This document shows positions 1-5,851 of a stretch of 7,242 nucleotides of DNA, piece by piece. The stretch comes from Paenibacillaceae bacterium (GTDB lineage: Bacteria; Bacillota; Bacilli; Paenibacillales; YIM-B00363). Numbering within the stretch: position 1 is the first letter of the stretch; the number at the start of each line of letters is the position of its first letter. The position numbers and the translations under genes are program-made. The notes under the pieces are model-generated. The model was not told the DNA's origin. It saw nothing but the letters and a program-made list of their open reading frames with translations, and searched no databases. The stretch is from contig JAGWXQ010000072.1 in assembly GCA_018969805.1 (NCBI GenBank), forward strand, positions 1-7,242, in the 5' to 3' direction.

Positions 1-1
1 G

Positions 2-781
2 TTTTTGTCTACAGCTGCTCAGCCGTACAATCGCCACGCCCTCATGCTCGGCATTTTTCTAAGCGGGGCATTGCTTTGTGCGGGTACATCGATTGTTGTG
101 GGCGCATCGTGGGCGGGGGTATGGGCCATCGGCATCGCGATGGGCATCAGTACGATTGCGGCAAACGTCTGTTTATTTCAAGGATTTGCGGTCGGAAATC
201 CTACCGTCATCGCATTACTCAGCGCGATGCCCCCTGCACTCGTCGTCTTGCTCGCATACGTCACGTGGGGCGAGGCGCTCACCATCGGACAAATCATCGC
301 TTTTGTGTGCATCTTGTGTGGCGTATTGATCGTACGCAGTGCGCGCCGCATTCGTTGGACGGAACTGCAAGGTGCGCAATGGGGCGTACTTGCACTCATT
401 TGTTTTGCACTGACGGATATGCTGGGCAAGATGTCCACAAAGCTTGAGGCGCAGACGTTGCCGACACTCACGGTCGCATTTTTGACAGGTGTCGTATTTT
501 TTGCGATGCGCACTGCATTGCGTCGCGATGCGCAGCGTGCGCTTGGCCGTGCCGTGCGCGTCGGGATGGTCATAGGGATTACCAATGCGGTCGGAATGGT
601 GTGCATCGTATCGGCATTTGCCCTTGGGATTACGGGACTTGTCTCGGCGATCGTCGCGACAAATGCCCTGCTCATCGTCTTGTACACACGCATTCGTGGC
701 ATCGAACGATGGCATCGCAACGAATCGATCGGCATGGTGTGCACGCTCATCGGAATCGTACTTCTGCCCATTCTTTCGTAA
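2..781 (+). CDS. DMT/EamA-family membrane transporter, 5'-truncated by window edge
   Basis: Probable small-molecule transporter of the drug/metabolite (EamA, 10-TMS) type in the cytoplasmic membrane; the substrate cannot be told from the sequence. The frame is open to the left edge, so the true start is outside the window; the TTG at position 5 is only the first possible start inside it. About nine hydrophobic segments are visible. Four belong to the first EamA repeat (about residues 13-33, 36-61, 65-90 and 93-110, counting from the TTG). Five belong to the second repeat (from about residue 127 to the C-terminus at 258). A full protein has five plus five, so one N-terminal segment, roughly 30-40 residues, is missing. 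The end of the first repeat has the usual small-residue/Pro pattern and Gly-Glu-Ala (SAMPPALVVLLAYVTWGEAL). A short positively charged loop (RSARRIR) separates the repeats. It lies upstream of mqnB on the same strand, but 108 bases and a candidate promoter intervene, so a shared function is only possible. Family sure, substrate unknown. Confidence 0.8.
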   Translation, partial: FLSTAAQPYNRHALMLGIFLSGALLCAGTSIVVGASWAGVWAIGIAMGISTIAANVCLFQGFAVGNPTVIALLSAMPPALVVLLAYVTWGEALTIGQIIAFVCILCGVLIVRSARRIRWTELQGAQWGVLALICFALTDMLGKMSTKLEAQTLPTLTVAFLTGVVFFAMRTALRRDAQRALGRAVRVGMVIGITNAVGMVCIVSAFALGITGLVSAIVATNALLIVLYTRIRGIERWHRNESIGMVCTLIGIVLLPILS

Positions 782-809
782 TGCACGTGCCCACACGATC
801 GCCTGCGCG

Positions 810-839
810 TTGCGCAATGTACGGTGATTTGGATACAAT
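810..839 (+). promoter_or_regulatory. Candidate sigma-A promoter for mqnBD
   Basis: TTGCGC (810-815), an 18-base spacer and TACAAT (834-839) lie in the gap between the transporter stop and mqnB, about 50 bases before the mqnB start. The -35 box sits inside the perfect 8-base palindrome TTGCGCAA (810-817), which could be chance. No transcription evidence exists here; this is a pattern match only. Confidence 0.45.
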
Positions 840-889
840 CAACTCGTCTGCTGCCACAGTGTCGTCTGGTACACAAGAGAGGGGGACGG

Positions 890-1588
890 ATGATGATGGA
901 CGACCGTACAGTTCCGCATGCTGCGCAAAACACGGAATGCCCGAAAATACTGATCGTCACTGCTGTGCAAGCAGAATATGACGCGGTCGTACGTGGACTG
1001 CGCTCCATCCCGCACGCTGCACACGTCCTCATCAGCGGCATCGGTCCGATCACCGCTGCGGTACATACGACGCGTGCGCTCAATGCCCCTTATATCGGAG
1101 TGCTTTCGCTCGGTATTGCTGGTGCGTATACGGCCCCACACGATGCCGTGTGCATTTCTACCCACATCGTCTGTACTGATTATGGCGTACAATATGCCGA
1201 CGGTACGTTTGGGGTCCCGCCTGGCTGGCCAACACACACGTACGCATCCCCTCCGGCACTTGTGCACCGATGCGCACAGGCAATCGATGCGCTGCAATCC
1301 GACTGCACGGTCGTCTGCGGTTGTATCCTGACCGTCCCTTATGCGACCGGAACAGCACAAACTGCGGACGTACGGCGCGCGTCGGGATGTGTCGCTGAGG
1401 CGATGGAAGGATACGGAGTCGCTGCTGCGGCCCACGCATGTGGCGTCCCGATGCTCGAAATACGCACGATATCCAACGTCGTCGGTCCGCGCGACACCGC
1501 CTCGTGGCGTACGCGGGAAGCACTCGACCGACTGACCCAAATCGCTCCCGCGCTCGTACGTAAGGAGGTGTGGTCGTGCTCTCCATAG
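890..1588 (+). CDS. mqnB: Futalosine hydrolase MqnB
   Basis: Hydrolyses futalosine to dehypoxanthine futalosine and hypoxanthine in the futalosine route to menaquinone; a cytosolic nucleoside-phosphorylase-fold enzyme. The product is 232 aa, normal for the family. Visible motifs: an N-terminal strand KILIVTAVQAEYDAV (near residue 19), SGIGPITAA, LSLGIAGAY, and the C-terminal EAMEGYGVAAAA followed by IRTISNVVGPRD. This E-x-M-E and R-x-x-S-N pattern forms the nucleoside pocket in MTA/SAH nucleosidase and futalosine hydrolase relatives. The identity as MqnB, rather than a general nucleosidase, is strengthened by the overlapping mqnD. Start: a GTG at 824 is possible but has no ribosome site and overlaps the candidate promoter. 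Three ATGs stand in a row (890, 893, 896) behind AGAGGGGG (878-885); I take the first, but the sequence does not separate them. It ends 13 bases inside mqnD, which suggests translational coupling. Confidence 0.9.
   Translation: MMMDDRTVPHAAQNTECPKILIVTAVQAEYDAVVRGLRSIPHAAHVLISGIGPITAAVHTTRALNAPYIGVLSLGIAGAYTAPHDAVCISTHIVCTDYGVQYADGTFGVPPGWPTHTYASPPALVHRCAQAIDALQSDCTVVCGCILTVPYATGTAQTADVRRASGCVAEAMEGYGVAAAAHACGVPMLEIRTISNVVGPRDTASWRTREALDRLTQIAPALVRKEVWSCSP
1563..1568 (+). promoter_or_regulatory. Ribosome-binding site that fixes the mqnD start
   Basis: AGGAGG lies inside the last codons of mqnB. It is only 1 base from the GTG at 1570 but 7 bases from the GTG at 1576, so the second GTG is the likely start. 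Because the site is within mqnB, translation of the two genes is probably coupled. Confidence 0.75.
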
Positions 1589-2391
1589 CCATATCGCCGT
1601 GCCCAAACGACACGTACGTATACGATGCACTCATCCATAGACGCGTGCCCGATGCCCCGGAATGCACCGTCACGTGGGTGGACATCGAGCACACAAACGC
1701 CGCTGTCCAGCGTGCAGACTGCCCCTACGATGTTCTTAAAATCTCCTACGGTGTCCTACCGTACGTGCATGCCTCGTATGGGTTATTGCCGTGTGGAGGC
1801 GCATTTGGTCATGGTGTCGGTCCACTCGTCGTTCATCGTCCATCTGTGCAGACGTGGACGCGTATCGCCATCCCCGATGTGCATGCGACTGCTACAGTAC
1901 TGCTGCACTTGTGGCTGCAAAAGCCCAGTGGCGTGTCTTTCATATGTATGCGCTATAGCGACATCATCCCCGCAGTACGCGACGGTACAGTCGATGCGGG
2001 TGTCGTCATCCACGAAGCGCGGGGCATCGTCGATGACATCGGTTTGCACGTCGCCGTCGATCTCGGATCGTGGTGGGCGCACCGCACATCCTTACCCGTC
2101 CCGCTCGGTGCCATCGCGGTTCGTCGGCAGTGCGATTGGGCCTCCATCACCCGATACATCCGATCCTCTCTCCTGCGCGCCTCACTGCACGACGCACTGC
2201 CCCTCATTACGCGCCACGCACAGCACCCCGACATCGCGACCGTACAAGCGCACATCGACCGCTACGTCAATGCGCATACGTACGACATCGGCGCGTCCGG
2301 CTTTCTTGCTGTATCCCGCTTATGCGAGGAAGCGCAAGCGATCGGCTTGTTTCCGCCCATCGATTGCGCTTCCAAGTTTCTTATTTCCTGA
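1576..2391 (+). CDS. mqnD: 1,4-dihydroxy-6-naphthoate synthase MqnD
   Basis: Converts cyclic dehypoxanthine futalosine to 1,4-dihydroxy-6-naphthoate, the step that releases the naphthoate ring in the futalosine menaquinone pathway. It has a periplasmic-binding-protein-like fold but no signal peptide, so it is cytosolic. The 271 aa length fits the family. Signature features: N-terminal SPCPNDTYVYDAL (residues 7-19), KISYGVLPYV (about 55-64), a Gly-rich GGAFGHGVGPLVV (about 74-86) and VVIHEARG. His146 in the last motif matches the histidine reported as catalytic in the Thermus enzyme (His145). It starts with GTG and overlaps mqnB by 13 bases. The other pathway genes (mqnA, mqnC, mqnE) are not in the window. 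A long hairpin with a T-rich tail is encoded within its last 20 or so codons. It converges on htpG with 9 bases between stops. Identification is firm. Confidence 0.95.
   Translation: MLSIAISPCPNDTYVYDALIHRRVPDAPECTVTWVDIEHTNAAVQRADCPYDVLKISYGVLPYVHASYGLLPCGGAFGHGVGPLVVHRPSVQTWTRIAIPDVHATATVLLHLWLQKPSGVSFICMRYSDIIPAVRDGTVDAGVVIHEARGIVDDIGLHVAVDLGSWWAHRTSLPVPLGAIAVRRQCDWASITRYIRSSLLRASLHDALPLITRHAQHPDIATVQAHIDRYVNAHTYDIGASGFLAVSRLCEEAQAIGLFPPIDCASKFLIS
2328..2388 (+). terminator. Intrinsic-type terminator inside the 3' end of mqnD
   Basis: GGAAGCGCAA (2328-2337) and TTGCGCTTCC (2364-2373) form a perfect 10-bp stem. It continues inward, after one G/A mismatch, with CGAT/ATCG (2339-2342/2359-2362) and, after another mismatch, GGC/GCC (2344-2346/2355-2357), leaving an 8-base loop. 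It is followed on the plus strand by AAGTTTCTTATTTCC, which is T-rich but interrupted. On the minus strand no T tract follows, so it fits mqnBD rather than htpG. The whole hairpin lies upstream of the mqnD stop codon, so it is a coding-embedded terminator or a 3'-end stability element. Confidence 0.55.
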
Positions 2392-2400
2392 TCGCTTGCC

Positions 2401-4248
2401 TTAGGTCATGACCAAGCACACGTCATTGCTAAACGCGACCGGGTCTTCCAATGGCAATCCCTCAATCAACAACGCTTGCTGATACAATAGCCGTGCATAC
2501 AATGCAAACTTCGCCTCATCCGCATCAAACGCCTGTTTGAGTGCACGAAACACATCGTGCTGCACGTTTACTTCCAACACTTTCTTTGCCTCTACAGGCG
2601 CGCGATTCGGTACGTTGTTGAGCACTTTTTCCATTTCAATCGTCAGCTCGCCTTCGCTCGTCAAGCACACCGGATGGGCGCGCAAACGCTGCGACGGACG
2701 TACGCTGTGCACAGCGTCCCCGAGTACTTTTTTTACGGCATCGAATACGTCATCGTGCTGTTGTTCGGGTGTGTCTTGCTGGGCACCCAGCAATTCGTCC
2801 AGTCCTAGATCACCTGAAGAAATCGAGCGAAACTCCTTGTCTGCATAGCTGCGCATCATCTTCAGCGCAAACTCATCGACGTCATCCGTCAAATACACCA
2901 TCTCAATGCCTTTTTCCCGCAACGCTTCAATTTGGGGCATTTTGGCAATGCGATCGTGCGATGAACCCGTCGCATAATAAATATATTTTTGTCCTTCACG
3001 CATGCGCTCGACATACTCTGCAAGCGTGACAAGCTTGGACTCTGTCGATGAATAAAACAGCAATAAATCCTGCACATCGGCCTTATGGGCACCAAACTCA
3101 TTGTACGCCCCAAACTTCAGTGGACGCCCGAACGCTTTAAAAAACTGCTCGTATTTTTCACGATCGTCTTTTAAGAGCGACTCCAAATTGCTTTTGATTT
3201 TGTTTTTGATGTTGCGCGCAATGACGAGCAGTTGGCGATCGTGCTGCAGCATCTCACGGGAGATGTTCAGCGACAAATCTTCGGAATCGACCATTCCTTT
3301 CACAAACCCGAAATGTTCCGGCAACAACGTCGCGCATTTTTCCATGATGAGCACGCCACTGGCGTACAGTTCGAGTCCGCGCTCGAAGTCCTTCGTAAAA
3401 TAATTAAACGGGGTCTCTGACGGAATGTACAAAATGGCTTGGTAGCGCACCGCCCCATCTGCTTGCACGTGGACGTAGCGCACGGGTACATCGTGTCCAT
3501 AGTGCTTGTCTTTGTAAAACTGCATGTACGTATCGTCGGTCAATTCGGATTTGTTTTTCCGCCAAATGGGCACCATTGTATTGATCGTCTCACCGTCGAG
3601 CTTAATCGGATACCGAATAAAATCAGAATACTTTCGAACAATGTGCTTGATGCGCCCAGCATGCAAATAGTCCTCGTACGCAAGCGACTCGTCTTTTTGC
3701 TCTACCGCCGTCTCGTACGTGTCCAAGCGAATTTTGAGCGTCACCGACGTCCCGACACCGACCGCATCGACAGGCTCAATCGTGTACCCGTCTGCCCCCG
3801 TCGAATGCCAGCGGTGCGCCACATCCGTGCCATACGCTTGTGAAACGACCGTAATCTCATCTGCGACCATAAACGCACTATAAAAGCCCACACCAAACTG
3901 ACCGATCAGCGCATGCCCCTCTTGCTGCGCGACTTGCTTCTTAAATGCGAGCGAGCCACTTTGCGCGATGACACCGAGATTGTCTTCCATTTCTTGCTTG
4001 GTCATCCCGATGCCCGTATCGCGAATCGTCAATAAACGATTCGGTTCATCGATCGAAATTTCAATGAAGTAGTCATCTGCGTGAAACGTCATGGACTCAT
4101 CGGTGAGCGCTTTGTAGTACAGCTTGTCGATCGCATCGCTTGCATTGGAGATGAGCTCGCGCAAAAAAATTTCGTGCTTCGTGTAGATCGAGTGAATCAT
4201 CATCTCCAGCAACCGCTTCGACTCCGCTTGAAACTGTTTTTTTTCCAT
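2401..4248 (-). CDS. htpG: Molecular chaperone HtpG (bacterial Hsp90)
   Basis: ATP-dependent Hsp90-family chaperone of the cytosol, acting as a homodimer on late folding clients. It is 615 aa, close to the E. coli and B. subtilis proteins. The N-terminal GHKL ATPase domain (about residues 1-215) has FLRELISNASDAIDKL, with the catalytic Glu31 and Mg-binding Asn35. It also has DTGIGM (Asp77) and IGQFGVGFYSAF, the lid and G2 region. The middle domain (about 225-490) has the conserved VPIW segment (Trp230) and LNISREML with Arg331, the counterpart of the ATP-contacting arginine (E. coli Arg336). The C-terminal dimerisation domain follows (about 500-615). There is no long charged linker and no MEEVD tail, as expected for bacteria. 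An upstream in-frame ATG (4278) is rejected because it lies in the promoter -10/start region, whereas the ATG at 4248 follows GGGAGGG (4254-4260) by 5 bases. All key residues are present, so it should be active. Confidence 0.98.
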   Translation of the reverse strand: MEKKQFQAESKRLLEMMIHSIYTKHEIFLRELISNASDAIDKLYYKALTDESMTFHADDYFIEISIDEPNRLLTIRDTGIGMTKQEMEDNLGVIAQSGSLAFKKQVAQQEGHALIGQFGVGFYSAFMVADEITVVSQAYGTDVAHRWHSTGADGYTIEPVDAVGVGTSVTLKIRLDTYETAVEQKDESLAYEDYLHAGRIKHIVRKYSDFIRYPIKLDGETINTMVPIWRKNKSELTDDTYMQFYKDKHYGHDVPVRYVHVQADGAVRYQAILYIPSETPFNYFTKDFERGLELYASGVLIMEKCATLLPEHFGFVKGMVDSEDLSLNISREMLQHDRQLLVIARNIKNKIKSNLESLLKDDREKYEQFFKAFGRPLKFGAYNEFGAHKADVQDLLLFYSSTESKLVTLAEYVERMREGQKYIYYATGSSHDRIAKMPQIEALREKGIEMVYLTDDVDEFALKMMRSYADKEFRSISSGDLGLDELLGAQQDTPEQQHDDVFDAVKKVLGDAVHSVRPSQRLRAHPVCLTSEGELTIEMEKVLNNVPNRAPVEAKKVLEVNVQHDVFRALKQAFDADEAKFALYARLLYQQALLIEGLPLEDPVAFSNDVCLVMT

Positions 4249-4283
4249 AGTGTCCCTCCCGAAAGATGCGCTTTGCACAAAAA

Positions 4284-4312
4284 ATAATACACGAAATCGT
4301 CCATGCAGTCAA
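4284..4312 (-). promoter_or_regulatory. sigma-A promoter of htpG
   Basis: On the minus strand TTGACT (4312-4307), a 17-base spacer and TATTAT (4289-4284) form a near-consensus vegetative promoter about 36 bases upstream of the htpG ATG. I see no CIRCE inverted repeat (HrcA site) and no CtsR tandem heptad here, so classical class I or III heat-shock control by these repressors is not supported. The -35 box overlaps the tail of the flagellin 1 terminator. Confidence 0.75.
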
Positions 4313-4340
4313 ATGAAAACACCCCCGCGTGGGGGGTGTC
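4311..4340 (-). terminator. Terminator of flagellin 1
   Basis: The perfect 8-bp stem ACACCCCC/GGGGGTGT (4339-4332 and 4326-4319, minus strand) has a 5-base loop and begins 3 bases after the flagellin stop codon. It is followed on the minus strand by TTTCATTT. The stem is strong and the T tract is short and interrupted. It isolates the flagellin transcript from htpG, whose -35 box starts in the T tract. Confidence 0.75.
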
Positions 4341-4342
4341 CG

Positions 4343-5551
4343 TTACCGCAACAATTGCAGTACGCCTTGCGGGGACTGGTTTGCTTGTGCGAGCATCGCT
4401 TGCGCCGCTTGCGCCAAGATGTTGTTTTTCGTTTGGGACATGAGCTCTTTTGCCATATCGACGTCGCGAATCCGTGACTCCGAAGCCGTCAAGTTTTCTG
4501 CGGACGTTTGCAAATTGTTGATCGTGTGCTCTAGGCGGTTTTGTGCGGCACCAAACACACCTCTTTGTGTCGATACGTCTACGATTGCTGCATCAATTTC
4601 GGTAATGAGTGTTTGGGCATCTCCTACCGTAGCAATGATTGCGTCTGCCTCTTTAGATGTGACAAGAGTGTTCAAATTGCTTGAACCACCGAGCTGATTT
4701 GTGTTCATGTCTCCAAACGCAACCGTCATTGTTTGTCCATTGTTTGCTCCGATCGCAAACACTGCAGCATCCGCTGGGTTTTCAGTTGTACTTTCAGCAG
4801 TTTTTACAGACACCAAATCATCAGTGATTTTATCTGCGATTTCAGTTGCTGTGTCTGTTGTAGAACCGGTCACTGTCATTTTTATACCAAGTGTGTCAAA
4901 GTTGAACGTCTGTTCACCCGCAGTACCCATCGCTGCTACGGTCAGCGTTTGTGATACTGTCGCACCGTTGACATTCGCCGTCAGTGTTAATTTGTCGTCA
5001 GTATTATCGAAAGTGTACGTAGTTCCCGAGGACGCGTTCGATACGTCAAGCTTGCTCACGGTGATCGCGCCGTCGCCCGTCGTCAGTGCTTTACCGACTT
5101 TTGTCGAGCTCGTGCCATCCAAAGATGTCACAAGAGACCCATTGAGCAATGTTTTTCCGTTAAATTGTGTTGTATCAGCGATCCGATCGATTTCTTTGGC
5201 GAGCTCTTTGAGCTCTTCCCCGATCGCCGTCCGGTCTCCATCTTGAAGCGTGCTGTTGGACCCTTGTACCGCGAGCTCCCGCATCCGCTGCAAAATGCTG
5301 TGCGTCTCATTGAGCGCACCTTCCGCTGTTTGGATCATGGAGATCGCATCTTGCGCATTGCGCGACGCTTGGTCTAGTCCCCGAATTTGTCCGCGCATTT
5401 TCTCGGAAATCGCAAGCCCTGCCGCATCGTCCCCTGCACGGTTGATGCGCAAGCCTGAAGACAGTTTCTCGATCGACTTGGACAAATTGTCATTGTTGCT
5501 GGACAATTGTCTGTACGTATTCAGCGCGGTAATGTTGTGGTTGATTCTCAT
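4343..5551 (-). CDS. hag: Flagellin 1 (Hag/FliC type)
   Basis: Structural subunit of the flagellar filament, exported by the flagellar type III apparatus and polymerised at the filament tip. It has 402 aa; B. subtilis Hag has about 304. The N-terminal D0/D1 part (residues 1-140) is classic: MRINHNITALNTYRQL, SSGLRINRAGDDAAGLAISEKMRGQIRGL, then SMIQTAEGAL and MRELAVQ. The C-terminal D1/D0 part (about 265-402) contains the IGAN...GQ motif, NRLEHTINNL, ESRIRDVDMAKE and the usual LLR end. Between them is a Thr/Ser/Asp-rich region of about 125 residues (141-265) without Cys or Trp, probably surface-exposed; it includes FNFDTLGIKMTVTG, which resembles flagellin IN-type repeats. The start is the ATG at 5551, with AAGGAGG (5560-5566) 8 bases upstream; the open frame further upstream has no flagellin-like sequence. 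It is paralogous to the next gene upstream. Own terminator, and a leader with two CsrA-like sites. The symbol hag is by homology; which paralog would be the main one is unknown. Confidence 0.97.
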   Translation of the reverse strand: MRINHNITALNTYRQLSSNNDNLSKSIEKLSSGLRINRAGDDAAGLAISEKMRGQIRGLDQASRNAQDAISMIQTAEGALNETHSILQRMRELAVQGSNSTLQDGDRTAIGEELKELAKEIDRIADTTQFNGKTLLNGSLVTSLDGTSSTKVGKALTTGDGAITVSKLDVSNASSGTTYTFDNTDDKLTLTANVNGATVSQTLTVAAMGTAGEQTFNFDTLGIKMTVTGSTTDTATEIADKITDDLVSVKTAESTTENPADAAVFAIGANNGQTMTVAFGDMNTNQLGGSSNLNTLVTSKEADAIIATVGDAQTLITEIDAAIVDVSTQRGVFGAAQNRLEHTINNLQTSAENLTASESRIRDVDMAKELMSQTKNNILAQAAQAMLAQANQSPQGVLQLLR

Positions 5552-5558
5552 GGTCGTC

Positions 5559-5591
5559 TCCTCCTTGAATATTATTTTTTCACTTCCGTGT
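5559..5591 (-). promoter_or_regulatory. Pair of CsrA-type binding sites in the flagellin 1 leader
   Basis: Site 1 is ACACGGAAGT (5591-5582, minus strand), a perfect match to ACAnGGAnGT. Its GGA lies in a six-base loop between CAC and GTG (5592-5581). Site 2 is TCAAGGAGGA (5568-5559), also fitting (A/U)CAnGGAnG(U/A), and it covers the Shine-Dalgarno sequence. The two GGA cores are 23 bases apart, which suits bridging by one CsrA dimer. In B. subtilis the hag leader is arranged in the same way and CsrA represses translation until FliW removes it. That CsrA acts here is inference. Confidence 0.65.
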
Positions 5592-5741
5592 GCAACCGCC
5601 CATGGCAAACAAATGATGATGTTTTCGGGAGAGGAGTGCATCGGTGGTCGGCCGCCCATCAATATCCCCTCTTAGTGTCTTTATCGGTTGCGGGCGGCAT
5701 CGAATGTATAGCATTACGGTTTACTTTAAACTTTTATTTTT
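5585..5741 (-). other. Structured leader region of flagellin 1
   Basis: This noncoding stretch carries several complementary segments (minus strand). GCCGCCC (5698-5692) can pair with GGGCGGC (5657-5651). The adjoining GCAACCG (5691-5685) can pair with CGGTTGC (5598-5592), which borders the upstream CsrA-like site. CTCCTCT (5636-5630) can pair with GGAGGAG (5564-5558), the Shine-Dalgarno region, with one G-U pair. The first two helices interleave, so they form either a pseudoknot or alternative folds. No known riboswitch class is recognised. If the promoter at 5749-5776 is right, all of it is transcribed, giving a leader of about 190 bases. Confidence 0.4.
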
Positions 5742-5748
5742 AATTTTT

Positions 5749-5776
5749 ATATCGGGATTTTTCTATTAAAAATCTT
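5749..5776 (-). promoter_or_regulatory. Candidate flagellar sigma factor (SigD/sigma-28) promoter of flagellin 1
   Basis: CCCGATAT (5756-5749, minus strand) differs by one base from the SigD -10 consensus GCCGATAT. A weak -35-like AAGATTTT (5776-5769) stands 12 bases upstream and matches TAAAGTTT at 5 of 8 positions. The surrounding 5730-5775 is markedly AT-rich, and it lies between the flagellin 2 terminator and the flagellin 1 start. An alternative is the extended -10-like TGCTATACA near 5706-5714, which has no good -35. Confidence 0.45.
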
Positions 5777-5816
5777 GTGGTTGCGTCGCCTCTGTTGTTA
5801 TTGCTCTTTTTTTTGC

Positions 5817-5851
5817 ATAAAAAAAAGCCCCTTGTATGAGGCTCTTTTTTT
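5817..5851 (-). terminator. Terminator of flagellin 2
   Basis: Immediately after the flagellin 2 stop codon (minus strand), GCCTC (5842-5838) pairs with GGGGC (5831-5827) around a 6-base loop. The stem is extended by an A-rich arm against a run of eight Ts (5826-5819). This is a classic hairpin plus U tract. The A/T arms make it partly bidirectional, but no plus-strand gene ends here. Confidence 0.85.

Noticed and set aside
810..817. Palindrome TTGCGCAA as a repressor operator before mqnB
   Set aside because: Only 8 bases, with no extended symmetry and no second copy, so chance is likely in this GC-rich sequence.
824..889. Upstream GTG start for mqnB, adding 22 residues
   Set aside because: The extra residues do not resemble the family, there is no ribosome site, and the segment contains the candidate promoter -10.
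178..1083. 301-codon minus-strand frame opposite the transporter and mqnB
   Set aside because: Cys/Arg/Thr-rich composition, no recognisable domain, and it crosses two genes that have clear family motifs on the plus strand.
839..1630. 263-codon minus-strand frame opposite mqnB
   Set aside because: Arg/Ser/Cys-rich antisense frame with no domain; mqnB motifs on the other strand explain the open frame.
4307..4313. AGTCAAA, a half-site like the CtsR heptad, upstream of htpG
   Set aside because: The required second heptad is absent, and the bases are explained by the -35 box TTGACT on the minus strand.
5803..5828. Alternative A/T-rich hairpin downstream of the flagellin 2 terminator
   Set aside because: It consists mostly of an A run facing a T run, already part of the terminator tail, so there is no separate function to support.
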